From Shewanella marisflavi (lineage in GTDB: Bacteria; Pseudomonadota; Gammaproteobacteria; Enterobacterales; Shewanellaceae), in the NCBI RefSeq assembly GCF_023283925.1, contig NZ_JAKIKX010000003.1, positions 186,001 to 250,000 on the forward strand: 64,000 nt of DNA. The letters are read 5' to 3'. A model generated the notes under the pieces. It was given only the letters and a program-made list of their open reading frames with translations, did no database searches and was not told the origin of the DNA. The position numbers were made by a program, and so were the translations under genes. Positions 45,110 through 54,025 of this stretch are shown here, in pieces (positions within the stretch are counted from its first letter, which is position 1; each line of letters opens with the position of its first letter).

Positions 45110-46130
45110 CCGTGGCGATCATAGCGCCAGGCGCTCACTGGCGCTTGCCTGCCTGGCGCTCTTGACGCTGGCGACGCCTATTTTGGCGGTGAGCTTCGGC
45201 GCCGCCGAGATAGGCGTGATCGAGGTGCTCGAGCTATTGCTGGCTAAATTGAGCGGCGCCGATCCTGGCGGCGTCACAGCCAGGATCGTGCTGGAGCTAC
45301 GTCTGCCGCGCATCTTGCTGGCCTTTATCGCTGGCTTCGGTCTGGCCATCGCCGGCGCCGTGTTACAGACGGTGACCCGCAACCCTTTGGCCGACCCCTA
45401 TCTATTTGGTATCTCCTCGGGCGCCTCCTTTGGCGCCGTGGTCGTGATCACCCTGTTGGGCGGGGCAGGTGGTGCCCTGGCCAGTATCGGCTTGCCGCTC
45501 GGCGCCTTTATCGGTGCCAGCCTGGCGGTGCTTATGGTGCTGGCCTTGTGCGGCGCCAACTTGAGCACCCAGATAGAGCGTATGCTGCTCTCCGGCGTGG
45601 CGATCTCCTTTTTGTTTGGGGCGCTGGCCAGTCTGATGCTCTATTTCTCCGGGCCGCAGTCGGCCGCCGCCGTGCTGTTTTGGAGCCTGGGCAGCTTTGC
45701 CAAGGCGAGTTGGCAGATGCTCTGGTTGCCCTGGGTTATAGTGTTGGGTGCAACGGCTATCTTGCTGTTGCTCAAGCGGCAGATTTTGGCGATCAAGGCA
45801 GGAGATGAGACGGCCCATACCTTAGGGATCCAGGTGCGGCGCCTGCGACTGATCAGTCTGCTGCTCTGCTCGTTAATCACCGCCGTGCTGGTGGCCAACT
45901 GCGGCGGCATAGGTTTTGTTGGCCTGATGGTACCCCATATGGTGCGCCTCCTCTTGCCTGGTCGCTTCGCCCTGATGTTAACGGCCTTGGTGGGCGGTCT
46001 GTTTATGATCTGGGTGGATGTGCTGGCTAGGTGCCTGCTCAGCTATCAGGAGCTACCCGTGGGCATTATCACGGCGGTGATCGGTAGCCTGTTCTTTTTG
46101 TTTATTTTAGGCGGTAAGCGCCGTGGTTAG
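45096..46130 (+). CDS. btuC: Cobalamin ABC transporter permease
   Basis: A 344-residue FecCD-family inner membrane permease with about ten helices. Start ATG 45096 overlaps the end of btuD. Family marks are LRLPRILLAFIAGFGLAIAG near residue 70, NPLADPYLFGISSGASFGAV near 95, LFWSLGSFAKASWQ near 195 and CGGIGFVGLMVPHMVRLLLP near 270 (the ATPase-contact loop). With BtuD and the BtuF protein at 51166 it forms a complete importer, though BtuF is at the far end of the cluster. Confidence 0.92.
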   Translation: MLSLNRGDHSARRSLALACLALLTLATPILAVSFGAAEIGVIEVLELLLAKLSGADPGGVTARIVLELRLPRILLAFIAGFGLAIAGAVLQTVTRNPLADPYLFGISSGASFGAVVVITLLGGAGGALASIGLPLGAFIGASLAVLMVLALCGANLSTQIERMLLSGVAISFLFGALASLMLYFSGPQSAAAVLFWSLGSFAKASWQMLWLPWVIVLGATAILLLLKRQILAIKAGDETAHTLGIQVRRLRLISLLLCSLITAVLVANCGGIGFVGLMVPHMVRLLLPGRFALMLTALVGGLFMIWVDVLARCLLSYQELPVGIITAVIGSLFFLFILGGKRRG

Positions 46131-46186
46131 GCAAAGGTCCCCTATCGGGCGCAAGTGTTGTCAGCCAATCATAGAGGTTAAGCAGT

Positions 46187-47215
46187 ATGTTTGAGATAGT
46201 CGGAGTCAGTGGCGAATTTGATGCCAAGATCCAGCAGCGAATCGATAGCAAGACCAAGCCCCTTGGTGCACTGGGCCAACTGGAATCTTTGGCGATGACT
46301 ATCGCCCGGGTATTGGGCCCAGATAACCCGCAGATAGTCCATCCTACCTTGTTGGTGTTTGCCGGCGATCACGGCATCGCCGCCTCGGGCGTCTCTATCG
46401 CGCCCAGTGAGGTGACGACTCAGATGGTGATGAATTTTCTCTCTGGCGGCGCGGCGATTAATCTTTTTTGTGCCCAGGCTGGGGTGACCATGGAGGTGAT
46501 CGATTGTGGCATTGCCAATGAAATTGCCGACCAGCCTAGGCTGATTAACCAAAGGCTCGGGGCTGGCACGGGCGCAATACATAGAGAGAGTGCCATGACC
46601 CTTGGGGCGGTGAAACAAGGCTTTGCCATGGCCAGGGAGCGAGTGGCGCTGCACCATGAGCGTGGCTGTAACCTAATTGCCTTTGGTGAGATGGGCATAG
46701 GTAATACCAGCTCGGCGGCGGCCATTATGGCGGCGTTGCTGAAGCGCGAGGCAGCCGAGTGTGTCGGTCGTGGCACAGGCATAGATGCCGCTACCCTGGC
46801 GCGTAAGCAGTTGCTGGTCGAACAGGCGCTGCATCTGCACCGCGAACAGCTTGGCGATCCCTATGGCGTATTGGCCTGCCTGGGCGGCTTTGAGATAGTG
46901 CAGATGACAGGCGCCATATTGGCGGCGGCAGAGCTTAAGATGCTGGTGTTGATCGACGGTTTCATCGCCACCGCGGCGGCTCTGGCGGCGGTGACTATCG
47001 CGCCCCACGCTCGGGACTATATGATCTTCGCCCATGAGTCGGATGAACGGGGGCATAAGCTAATGCTCGAGCACCTTAATGCGCGGCCTCTGCTCTCTTT
47101 GGGGCTACGTTTGGGTGAGGGAACCGGCGCCGCGCTGGCGGTGCCTTTGGTGCAGGCGGCGGCCAAGTTTTACAACGAGATGGCCTCACTCGAAGAGATG
47201 GGCATAGAGATTTAG
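46187..47215 (+). CDS. cobT: Nicotinate-nucleotide-dimethylbenzimidazole phosphoribosyltransferase
   Basis: Makes alpha-ribazole phosphate from nicotinate mononucleotide and dimethylbenzimidazole, activating the lower ligand for cobalamin assembly. 342 residues. Motifs: [16 protein letters not shown] near the start, [20 protein letters not shown] near residue 65, [20 protein letters not shown] near 165 and [16 protein letters not shown] near 250; the catalytic Glu is expected in the C-terminal [15 protein letters not shown]. Starts 57 bases after btuC. Confidence 0.96.
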   Translation: MFEIVGVSGEFDAKIQQRIDSKTKPLGALGQLESLAMTIARVLGPDNPQIVHPTLLVFAGDHGIAASGVSIAPSEVTTQMVMNFLSGGAAINLFCAQAGVTMEVIDCGIANEIADQPRLINQRLGAGTGAIHRESAMTLGAVKQGFAMARERVALHHERGCNLIAFGEMGIGNTSSAAAIMAALLKREAAECVGRGTGIDAATLARKQLLVEQALHLHREQLGDPYGVLACLGGFEIVQMTGAILAAAELKMLVLIDGFIATAAALAAVTIAPHARDYMIFAHESDERGHKLMLEHLNARPLLSLGLRLGEGTGAALAVPLVQAAAKFYNEMASLEEMGIEI

Positions 47216-47263
47216 CGGCAATAACCATGTAACGGTTACGGCAAGTAAAAGGATGAGGTTGGG

Positions 47264-48031
47264 ATGTTTGCCAGAGAGTTAACCCTGTTTTTTATCGCCA
47301 TGGGCTTCTTTACCCGGATCCCCATGCCGGCATGGGTGCAAGTGGATAGTGAGCGGCTCAATCAGGCGAGCCGATATTTTGCCCTGGTGGGCGTATTGGT
47401 AGGCGGGATCTGCGCCCTGGTCTATGGCCTGAGCACCAAAGTCTTACCCAATAATATTGCCATCTTAATGGTCATGCTCACGGGTTTGCTGCTGACCGGC
47501 GGCTTTCACGAAGATGGTTTGGCCGATACCGCGGACGGTTTCGGTGGTGGTTGGCGCGTGCAGGATAAGCTCACCATCATGAAAGATTCCCGCGTCGGTA
47601 CCTATGGCGTGCTGGCGCTGGTGATAAGCCTGCTGTTTAAGTTTGTGCTGCTCAGTGAAATTGCCCTGTTTGATGGCGATCTTGTGATGGCGGCGCTGGT
47701 GGTAGGACACTGTTTGAGCCGCCTGCTGGCGGCTTCACTGATCTTTACCGAGACCTATGTACGCGATGATGACAGCAGTAAGAGCAAACCTCTGGCACAG
47801 TCACAGACGCTGAATGAGCTGGGGATCCTGCTTTTGACCGGCATAGTGACTCTATGGCTGAGTGGCATCGCCTCGGCGCTCTCTCTCTGCCTGGTGCTAC
47901 TGGCAGTGCGCCAGCTATTGGTGCGCGGCTATCGGCGTCAGATCGGTGGCTATACCGGGGATGTCTTGGGGGCAACCCAGCAGGTGAGCGAGCTGGTCTG
48001 CTATCTGTTTATTCTGGTGATCAGCCTATGA
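47264..48031 (+). CDS. cobS: Adenosylcobinamide-GDP ribazoletransferase (cobalamin synthase)
   Basis: A 255-residue inner membrane enzyme joining alpha-ribazole (phosphate) to adenosylcobinamide-GDP. Six to seven hydrophobic helices and the family signature FHEDGLADTADGFGGGW (near residue 82, acidic metal-binding residues), plus FFTRIPMPAWV near the start and GYTGDVLGATQQVSEL near the C-terminus. The stop overlaps the cobU start (ATGA). Starts 48 bases after cobT. Confidence 0.96.
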   Translation: MFARELTLFFIAMGFFTRIPMPAWVQVDSERLNQASRYFALVGVLVGGICALVYGLSTKVLPNNIAILMVMLTGLLLTGGFHEDGLADTADGFGGGWRVQDKLTIMKDSRVGTYGVLALVISLLFKFVLLSEIALFDGDLVMAALVVGHCLSRLLAASLIFTETYVRDDDSSKSKPLAQSQTLNELGILLLTGIVTLWLSGIASALSLCLVLLAVRQLLVRGYRRQIGGYTGDVLGATQQVSELVCYLFILVISL

Positions 48032-48561
48032 TCCATCTGGTGTTAGGCGGCGCTCGCAGCGGCAAATCACAATATGGAGTGGCCTTGGTGGCCGACTATG
48101 TGGCTAAGGGCTATGAGTGTCTGTTTGTGGCCACGGCTCAGGCGCTGGATGAGGAGATGGCAGCGCGTATTTCCCGCCATCAAACGGAGCGAGCCCAGGA
48201 TGAACTTCCCTGGCAGGTGCTGGAATGTCCGCTGGCGTTGAGTGAGTGTATCGAGGCCAATGCCCAGGAGAATCGGGTGATCTTAATCGATTGCCTCACC
48301 CTTTGGCTGACCAATCAGCTACTCGAAGGGGATGCTTGGTGTGACGCTAAGGCGGCGCTGCTGCGCGCCCTAAAGACGGCCCCAGGAGCTATCGTGCTGA
48401 TCAGTAACGAGGTGGGCTCTGGCGTGGTCCCTGGCGATCCCTTGAGCCGACGCTTCGTCGATGAGGCGGGTTGGCTACACCAGGCGATTGCTGAGTTGGC
48501 CGACAAGGTGGTGCTGGTTTGCGCCGGGCTGCCGCTGACGCTCAAGAATGCTGACGCTTGA
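48028..48561 (+). CDS. cobU: Adenosylcobinamide kinase / guanylyltransferase
   Basis: A 177-residue bifunctional enzyme that phosphorylates adenosylcobinamide and adds GMP to give the CobS substrate. The P-loop LGGARSGKSQYG is at residues 6-17, DCLTLWLTNQLLE near 85 and VLISNEVGSGVVPGDPLSRR near 120 are the other signatures. The ATG at 48028 overlaps the cobS TGA; a longer in-frame ORF from 47854 runs inside cobS and is not used. Confidence 0.96.
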   Translation: MIHLVLGGARSGKSQYGVALVADYVAKGYECLFVATAQALDEEMAARISRHQTERAQDELPWQVLECPLALSECIEANAQENRVILIDCLTLWLTNQLLEGDAWCDAKAALLRALKTAPGAIVLISNEVGSGVVPGDPLSRRFVDEAGWLHQAIAELADKVVLVCAGLPLTLKNADA

Positions 48562-48604
48562 GGATGCGGCGAGTCAGGCCGCCAGGGGATAGGAACTAAC
48601 AGCA

Positions 48605-50164
48605 ATGACAATGGATAACCCAAATAAGCAGTTTGATGCTGCTCAGCCGAGCTCTCAGCAGGCGGCTATCTTGATGGTGCAGGGCACCACCTCGGATGCG
48701 GGTAAGAGCACCCTGGTGGCGGGGCTATGCCGCTATTTCGCCCGTCAGGGAGATAAGGTGGCGCCCTTTAAGCCGCAAAACATGGCGCTCAACAGCGCCG
48801 TCACCATAGATGGTGGCGAGATAGGCCGCGCCCAGGCGCTGCAGGCCGAGGCCTGTTATCTGGCTCCCCATACAGACTTTAACCCGATTCTGCTCAAACC
48901 CAACTCAGATACCAGCTCGCAGGTGATTGTACAGGGCAAGGCGCTGTCGCACATGGACGGTAAAGCCTATTTCGGCAAGGATAGTCAGGGCTATCGCACC
49001 AAGGCGATGGCGGCGGTGCTCGACTCATTGTCGCGCCTAAGAGAGCAATATGCGCTGATCTTGGTGGAAGGAGCGGGCAGCCCGGCGGAGATCAACCTGC
49101 GCGAGGGGGATATCGCCAACATGGGCTTTGCCGAGGAGGTCGACTGCCCGGTGATCCTGATCGCCGACATCGACAAGGGAGGCGTATTTGCCCATATCGT
49201 CGGCACCTTGGAATTACTGTCTGAATCGGAACAGGCCAGGGTTAAGGGCGTGGTGATCAACCGCTTTCGCGGCGATATTGCGCTGTTACAGCCGGGGCTG
49301 GATTGGCTGGAGGCCAGGATAAACAAGCCTGTGCTTGGTGTCTTGCCCTACCTTAAGGATCTGCATCTTGAGGCGGAAGACGCCCTGGATGCCCGTCAAG
49401 TGAGTGCTAGCAACGCCCGTTTTCGGGTGTTGGTGTTGGTCTTTCCCCGCATCAGCAACCACACGGATTTCGATCCCCTCAGGCTGCATCCTGAGATCGA
49501 CTTTCGCTATCAGACAGTGACCGAGGCCTTCGATGGCACACTGCCACAGGCGGATCTCATCATACTGCCCGGCAGCAAGAGCGTGCGTCAGGATCTGGCC
49601 ACCCTGGTGGAGCAGGGCTGGGATCGCATGCTTAAAGCGCACCTAAGATATGGTGGCAAGGTGATCGGCATCTGCGGCGGTTATCAGATGTTGGGGCTGG
49701 CGATTGAAGATCCCCAAGGGGTCGAGGGTGAGGCGGGTGAAAGCGATGGCCTGGGGCTGCTGCCCATAGTGACCGAGTTGACGGCCAGCAAGCGTCTGGC
49801 TCAGGTGAGCGGTAGCCTGCACTTGCAGGGTGAGACGGCGCCAGTGACTGGCTATGAGATCCACTGTGGCCGCTCCAAGGTGCTGTCCTCGTCAAAGCAT
49901 CCTTTGTCGCTTGAGGGAGATGATGGCAAGCACTTTAGCGACGGCGCAGTGTCGGCGGATGGGCAGATCTTGGGCAGCTATCTGCATGGCCTGTTCGATA
50001 CCCCCGCCGCCTGTGAGCTGCTACTGAGCTGGGCGGGATTGACACAAGCTGCGGTTATCGACACTCAGGCAATTAAGCAGGCGCAGTTAGATCGCCTGGC
50101 CGATACGCTGGCCGAACATCTGGATATGACACGCGTAAGCGCACTGCTGCAGAGAAACCGCTAA
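48605..50164 (+). CDS. cobQ: Cobyric acid synthase
   Basis: A 519-residue glutamine-dependent amidotransferase that amidates four side chains of adenosyl-cobyrinic a,c-diamide. The N-terminal dethiobiotin-synthetase-like ATPase has [20 protein letters not shown] and [14 protein letters not shown]; the C-terminal class I glutaminase has [32 protein letters not shown] (nucleophile Cys) and [10 protein letters not shown] (His). Its presence indicates that cobyrinate or late intermediates can be processed, although no ring-synthesis genes are in the window. Length agrees with the family (about 500). Confidence 0.96.
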   Translation: MTMDNPNKQFDAAQPSSQQAAILMVQGTTSDAGKSTLVAGLCRYFARQGDKVAPFKPQNMALNSAVTIDGGEIGRAQALQAEACYLAPHTDFNPILLKPNSDTSSQVIVQGKALSHMDGKAYFGKDSQGYRTKAMAAVLDSLSRLREQYALILVEGAGSPAEINLREGDIANMGFAEEVDCPVILIADIDKGGVFAHIVGTLELLSESEQARVKGVVINRFRGDIALLQPGLDWLEARINKPVLGVLPYLKDLHLEAEDALDARQVSASNARFRVLVLVFPRISNHTDFDPLRLHPEIDFRYQTVTEAFDGTLPQADLIILPGSKSVRQDLATLVEQGWDRMLKAHLRYGGKVIGICGGYQMLGLAIEDPQGVEGEAGESDGLGLLPIVTELTASKRLAQVSGSLHLQGETAPVTGYEIHCGRSKVLSSSKHPLSLEGDDGKHFSDGAVSADGQILGSYLHGLFDTPAACELLLSWAGLTQAAVIDTQAIKQAQLDRLADTLAEHLDMTRVSALLQRNR

Positions 50165-50204
50165 AGGGCGACTGGAGCAAATGAATTATTTACAGGGGAA
50201 CAGG

Positions 50205-50819
50205 ATGAACAGTGACAAGCAGTTAGCGGACAAGGCCGAGCGTCATAAGGCGCGCCAGCAGAAGGTAAAAGAGGCGGTCGACGCCAAGATCGCCAAGGCC
50301 CAGACCGAAAAAGGGGTCTTGCTGGTGATGACGGGGAACGGCAAGGGGAAGACCACGGCGGGCTTTGGCAATATCACCCGCGCCGTGGGTCATGGCAAGA
50401 AGGCCGCCGTGGTGCAGTTTATTAAGGGCAACTGGCCCTGCGGCGAGCGCGCCGTGTTAGAGCAAGTTGGCGTCGAGTTTCATGTGATGGCCACGGGCTT
50501 TACCTGGGAGACCCAGGACAGAGAGAAAGATACTCTGGCGGCGCTGAGCGCCTGGGAGGCAGCCGAGACTCTGCTGAGCGATGACACCATAGACATAGTG
50601 CTGCTCGATGAGCTCACCTACATGGTGAGCTATCACTACCTGGATCTGGACCGGGTACTGACGGCACTTAAGAATCGTCCGCCCATGCAGCATGTCATCA
50701 TTACAGGGCGTGCCTGTCATAGGGCGATTTTGGAGCTGGCGGATACGGTGAGCGAGGTGCAGCCCATAAAACATGCGTTTGAGGACGGCGTTAAAGCCCA
50801 GCTCGGCTTCGACTACTGA
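50205..50819 (+). CDS. cobO: Cob(I)yrinic acid a,c-diamide adenosyltransferase
   Basis: A 204-residue CobA/BtuR-type enzyme adding the 5'-deoxyadenosyl group to cob(I)alamin or precursors. VMTGNGKGKTTAGFGNITRA is the atypical P-loop, VVQFIKGNWPCGERAVLE follows, and IVLLDELTYMVSYHYLDLD with VIITGRACHRAILELAD complete the signature. I start it at ATG 50205 (GGGGAA before it); ATG 50181 with GGAG is an equal alternative adding eight residues. It is the last cob gene before the repeat region at 50930. Confidence 0.94.
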   Translation: MNSDKQLADKAERHKARQQKVKEAVDAKIAKAQTEKGVLLVMTGNGKGKTTAGFGNITRAVGHGKKAAVVQFIKGNWPCGERAVLEQVGVEFHVMATGFTWETQDREKDTLAALSAWEAAETLLSDDTIDIVLLDELTYMVSYHYLDLDRVLTALKNRPPMQHVIITGRACHRAILELADTVSEVQPIKHAFEDGVKAQLGFDY

Positions 50820-50929
50820 AAATTGCTATTGCAGTGCTCAATTTCGGCGTTGCGTCCTCATTCACGGCTCGCCTACCAGTAGGTATGTCTTCGCCGTTCA
50901 TTGCGGGGCGCCTTGCACTAGAGCACTTT
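50820..50929. other. Intergenic, no gene recognised
   Basis: Leads from cobO into the duplicated hairpin region. It contains a short open stretch after ATG 50834 that reads into the repeats and is not credible as a gene. Confidence 0.35.
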
Positions 50930-51115
50930 ATGACGCAATTTAGATTTCTGCCTGTTTGCTCCTGTGGCGGTATTGTCTGCGCGGGCTTAGCCACAGAAGC
51001 AAACCGTTTGAAATGAAGGATATGGGCTTCATGACGCAATTTAGATTTCTGCCTGTTTGCCTCTGTGGCGGTATTGTCTGCGCGGGCTTAACCACAGAAG
51101 CAAACAGATTGAAAT
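50930..51115. repeat. Two tandem copies of an 85-base hairpin element
   Basis: The units 50930-51014 and 51031-51115 are nearly identical (period 101). Each begins ATGACGCAATTTAGATTTCT and contains a stem GTTTGCTCCTGTGGC / GCCACAGAAGCAAAC (unit 1: 50954-50968 with 50990-51004, 14 of 15 pairs; unit 2: 13 of 15). The 21-base loop is identical in both copies apart from its edge. Unknown function; might be a small non-autonomous element. Confidence 0.75.
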
Positions 51116-51165
51116 TCTCCTGCGGTGATCGGCTGGACAGATATTAATAAAGGGAAAATGAATCG

Positions 51166-51990
51166 ATGAAGATAAGGGTTAGGCTGTGGCTGATGTTGGC
51201 CTTGTTGCTGTGCGTGCCTGGGCTTAAGGCGGCGCCTGCGAAGCGGATCATCGCCTTGTCGCCCCATGGGGTGGAGATGCTGTTTAGTATAGGGGCGGGG
51301 GATAGGGTGGTTGCGACTACAGATCACGCCGATTTTCCCGATGCGGCCAAGGCGATCCCGCGGATCGGTGGCTACTACGGCATACAGATAGAGAGGGTGA
51401 TCGAGTTAGATCCTGATCTGATTGTTATCTGGGGTAGCGGTAATAAGCGCGAGGATATCGAGCGTCTGACTCAATTGGGTTATCCCATCTATAACAGTGA
51501 CCCTAAGACGCTGGAGGCGGTGGCTGAAGATCTGCTGGCGCTGGGCAAGCTGACTGGCAAGGATCAGGAGGCAGAGCGGGTGGCTGAGCAGTATCTTATT
51601 GGTCTCAAGGCGCTAAGAAAGGAGAACAGGGCCAAGGCGCCGGTGAGCGTCTTTTATCAGCTCTGGTCTGTGCCCCTGATGACGGTGGCCAAGGGAAGCT
51701 GGATTGAGCAGATCATTGAGGTCTGTCATGGCGAGAATGTATTTCGAGATTCTGGCAATGAGTATCCTCAGGTGAGCCTGGAGGCCGTGCTGCTCAAGCA
51801 ACCTCAGGTGATTCTGCAGAGCCAGGATGAGGGTAATGTACGCGGGATCGACTGGTCGGCCTGGCAGGAGATCCCTGCGGTGAAACAGCGCCATATCTAT
51901 CAATTAGATGCCGACCTCTTGCATCGCGCCGCGCCAAGGGCCATCTTAGGGGTTGAATCTCTGTGCCAAGCCTTGGACAGGGCGAGATAA
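51166..51990 (+). CDS. btuF: Periplasmic cobalamin-binding protein
   Basis: A 274-residue substrate-binding protein of the BtuF/FepB class, the periplasmic component of the BtuCD importer. Signal peptide at residues 1-22 (LWLMLALLLCVPGLKAAPA). The N-lobe opens KRIIALSPHGVEMLFSIGAG, then IPRIGGYYGIQIERVIELDPDLIVIWG. PVSVFYQLWSVPLMTVA and the C-lobe LEAVLLKQPQVILQS follow. Known BtuF Glu residues that salt-bridge the permease are plausibly in EMLFSIGAG and the C-lobe but not verified. It follows the repeat pair and may have its own promoter. Confidence 0.9.
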   Translation: MKIRVRLWLMLALLLCVPGLKAAPAKRIIALSPHGVEMLFSIGAGDRVVATTDHADFPDAAKAIPRIGGYYGIQIERVIELDPDLIVIWGSGNKREDIERLTQLGYPIYNSDPKTLEAVAEDLLALGKLTGKDQEAERVAEQYLIGLKALRKENRAKAPVSVFYQLWSVPLMTVAKGSWIEQIIEVCHGENVFRDSGNEYPQVSLEAVLLKQPQVILQSQDEGNVRGIDWSAWQEIPAVKQRHIYQLDADLLHRAAPRAILGVESLCQALDRAR

Positions 51991-52005
51991 TTCAGGAGAA
52001 TATTA

Positions 52006-52389
52006 ATGACTATGCTTTTGGGCTGTTTACTCTTTGCCATGTTGCTACCTTATCTGGCCAAGGTGCCTGTGGGCATGGCGATGGCCAAACAGGGGGGCTA
52101 TGATAATGCCTATCCCAGAACCCAGCAGGCTCAGCTGACGGGATTTGGTGCCCGGGCCTTAGCGGCACATCAGAACGCCTTTGAGTCCCTACTGATCTTC
52201 GCGGTGGCGGCGCTGACCGTAATGGCGCGAGATAAGGTCGACGACACCGTCGGCTTGTTGGCCCTAGTGCATGTGGCGGCCAGATGTGCCTATCACCTCT
52301 TCTATCTCATGGATAAGAGCACGCTACGCTCTCTTTCTTGGTTTGTGGCCATCATCGCCGCCTTCACCATCTTTGCCCGGGCGTTCTAA
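52006..52389 (+). CDS. MAPEG family membrane protein
   Basis: A 127-residue four-helix inner membrane protein. The MAPEG pattern is visible: FGARALAAHQNAFESLLIFAVA (the conserved N/E in helix 2) and RCAYHLFYLMDKSTLRSLSW. Bacterial members are glutathione-transferase-like or of unknown activity. It follows btuF by 15 bases with AGGAG-type spacing (CAGGAGAATATT), so it may be co-transcribed, but a link to cobalamin is not obvious. Confidence 0.82.
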   Translation: MTMLLGCLLFAMLLPYLAKVPVGMAMAKQGGYDNAYPRTQQAQLTGFGARALAAHQNAFESLLIFAVAALTVMARDKVDDTVGLLALVHVAARCAYHLFYLMDKSTLRSLSWFVAIIAAFTIFARAF

Positions 52390-52566
52390 TTCTTTCCTGA
52401 TAGCTCTTCCTGATAGCCCTTCATGATAGCCCTTCATTGGCGCAGTCCCTTGCTCTTCAGCGGTAAGGGCTGCGCACCAGCTCGCTAATCTTCCTACCGT
52501 TTTCATGATTTGTCCGCACGCTTTCATACGTCCGCGCTTTCTCATATGTCAGGCTTTCCTCATATG

Positions 52567-52640
52567 CGGACACCTGGGGAAAATGACCGGACACTTTTAC
52601 GGGTGTCCGCGGACACTTTTAGGGGGGCGTCTAGCGGACA
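52567..52640. promoter_or_regulatory. Array of CGGACAC sites, probable enhancer for the NtrC-type regulator
   Basis: CGGACAC is found at 52567-52573, 52588-52594 and 52610-52616. The second is followed eight bases later by its inverted copy GTGTCCG (52603-52609), giving CGGACAC-N8-GTGTCCG, and the third is followed by TTTTAGGG then a degenerate half. A further CGGACA is at 52635. This repeated, partly palindromic layout 40-110 bases upstream of the sigma-54 promoter is what an enhancer-binding protein needs. The regulator at 57964 is the natural candidate (inference). Confidence 0.65.
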
Positions 52641-52678
52641 TTCTTATCTAAAGTATTGAAAAATAGCAAATATAAAAG

Positions 52679-52695
52679 TTGGCACGGCAATTGTA
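52679..52695 (+). promoter_or_regulatory. Sigma-54 (RpoN) promoter
   Basis: TTGGCACGGCAATTGTA matches YTGGCACG-N4-TTGCW with one mismatch (T for C at the -12 element). GG at 52681-52682 and the -12 GT at 52693-52694 are separated by exactly ten bases. Transcription would start near 52706, about 45 bases before the adaptor ATG. Confidence 0.75.
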
Positions 52696-52751
52696 ATCCT
52701 AATGGGCAGAATTCGACTCAGTCGAGTAACGGACACTGTTAGGGATAAACA

Positions 52752-54014
52752 ATGATTAAAGATACCAGCGGACAAGATAAGCAAGTTGCCCCCAGTCTAG
52801 GACGCCGCATTAAATGGCCTGTCACTATCGGCGCAGGTGTACTTTTAGTTTCTGGCCTGGTGTGGGCCAGTGTGAGTGGCAGTAGCGTGAGCGAGTCGAT
52901 TGACCGCAGCGAGCTGCGTTTTGCCACCCTGGAGCGCGGCACTCTGGTTCGCGATATTGCCTCGACTGGCAAGATAGTCGCCGCCAATGCCCCTATCCTC
53001 TACGCCCCGGAGAAGGGCACTGTGACCCTTATCGCCAACCCAGGTGACAAGGTGGAGCAGGGCCAAGTGGTGGCAACCATTGAGAGCCACAGCCTGACCA
53101 ACAGCCTCAAGCAGCAACAGGCGCTGCTGGAAGGGATGCAGAGCGCTCTGGAGCGTGCCCGTCTCGACGCTCGCCGCGACCAGCTTAAGGCGATACAGAC
53201 CCTGGATATGGCTAAGGTGGATCTTGAGGCCGCCGATCGCGAGAGCCGTCGTGGCGATCAGCTGATCGAGTCTAGCCTGATCTCCAAGATAGATTATGAG
53301 AAGAGCAAGGATGAGCTGCACAAGGCCAAGTTGCTCTATGCACACGCTCAGCAGGAAGCCGAGCTGATGAAAGATACCTTGAGCTTTGAGCTGAAAAACA
53401 AGGCCTCCGAGGTGGATCGTCAGGCCTTAGTGGTTAGCGAGCTGGAACGTCAGGTGGCGGCGCTAAATATCACGGCCCCTGTCGGTGGCATCATAGGTAA
53501 CTGGTTGACAGAGCAGAAGGCCCGCATCGGCCAGAGCCAGCCGATATTGACCGTGGTGGATCTTAGCGCCTTCGAGGCCGAGCTGGCGGTGCCTGAATCC
53601 TACGCCGACGAGCTGGGGATTGGCATGGATGTCGAGCTTAATTTCGGCGGTCAGCTGGTGATGGGCAAACTGTCGGCCATCTCGCCTGAGGTGCGCAACC
53701 GTGAGGTCACCACCCGAGTACGCTTTAAGCAGCAAGAGGCGTTACACCTGCGTCAGAACCAGCGCTTGTCGGCCCGCGTGCTACTGGAAAACCGTCCCGA
53801 CGTGCTCATGGTCAAGCGTGGCCCCTTCGTCAACAGTGGCGGCGGTACCCTGGTCTATGCGGTCGAGGGGGAGCTGGCCGAGCGCACCGAGATCCAGCTT
53901 GGGGCACGTAGCATGAGTCATATCGAGGTGATCTCGGGTGGCGAGGCTGGTGATCAGTGGATTATCTCTTCCACAGATGCCTTTAAGAACGCGGAACAAG
54001 TATTGATCCGCTAA
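52752..54014 (+). CDS. MacA/HlyD-like periplasmic adaptor of an ABC exporter
   Basis: A 420-residue membrane fusion protein. One membrane helix at about residues 22-40 (WPVTIGAGVLLVSGLVWAS) is followed by a lipoyl domain half (FATLERGTLVRDIASTGKIV; ILYAPEKGTVTLI), a coiled-coil hairpin of about 120 residues (110-230), the second lipoyl half (ITAPVGGIIGNWLTEQ) and beta-barrel and membrane-proximal domains to the C-terminus. The organisation fits MacA-type adaptors that couple MacB-like ABC permeases to TolC. First gene of the sigma-54-controlled operon; the next gene begins 11 bases later. Confidence 0.9.
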   Translation: MIKDTSGQDKQVAPSLGRRIKWPVTIGAGVLLVSGLVWASVSGSSVSESIDRSELRFATLERGTLVRDIASTGKIVAANAPILYAPEKGTVTLIANPGDKVEQGQVVATIESHSLTNSLKQQQALLEGMQSALERARLDARRDQLKAIQTLDMAKVDLEAADRESRRGDQLIESSLISKIDYEKSKDELHKAKLLYAHAQQEAELMKDTLSFELKNKASEVDRQALVVSELERQVAALNITAPVGGIIGNWLTEQKARIGQSQPILTVVDLSAFEAELAVPESYADELGIGMDVELNFGGQLVMGKLSAISPEVRNREVTTRVRFKQQEALHLRQNQRLSARVLLENRPDVLMVKRGPFVNSGGGTLVYAVEGELAERTEIQLGARSMSHIEVISGGEAGDQWIISSTDAFKNAEQVLIR

Positions 54015-54025
54015 GGAGCGCAGCG

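Larger units (their letters stand above)
52390..52751. promoter_or_regulatory. Regulatory region of the export operon
   Basis: This 362-base region is not coding. 52395-52440 has three degenerate tandem copies of a TTCCTGATAGCCC-like unit. 52510-52640 has the CGGACAC array and 52679-52695 the sigma-54 promoter (listed separately). A further CGGACAC lies at 52730-52736, between promoter and ATG. Confidence 0.6.

Noticed and set aside
47854..48027. 58-codon upstream extension of cobU
   Set aside because: It lies inside cobS in another frame; the family starts at MIHLVLGGARSGKS (48028), coupled to the cobS stop.
50834..51147. Short ORFs running through the tandem hairpin region
   Set aside because: Two 60-codon ORFs simply translate the duplicated unit; there is no credible initiation signal.
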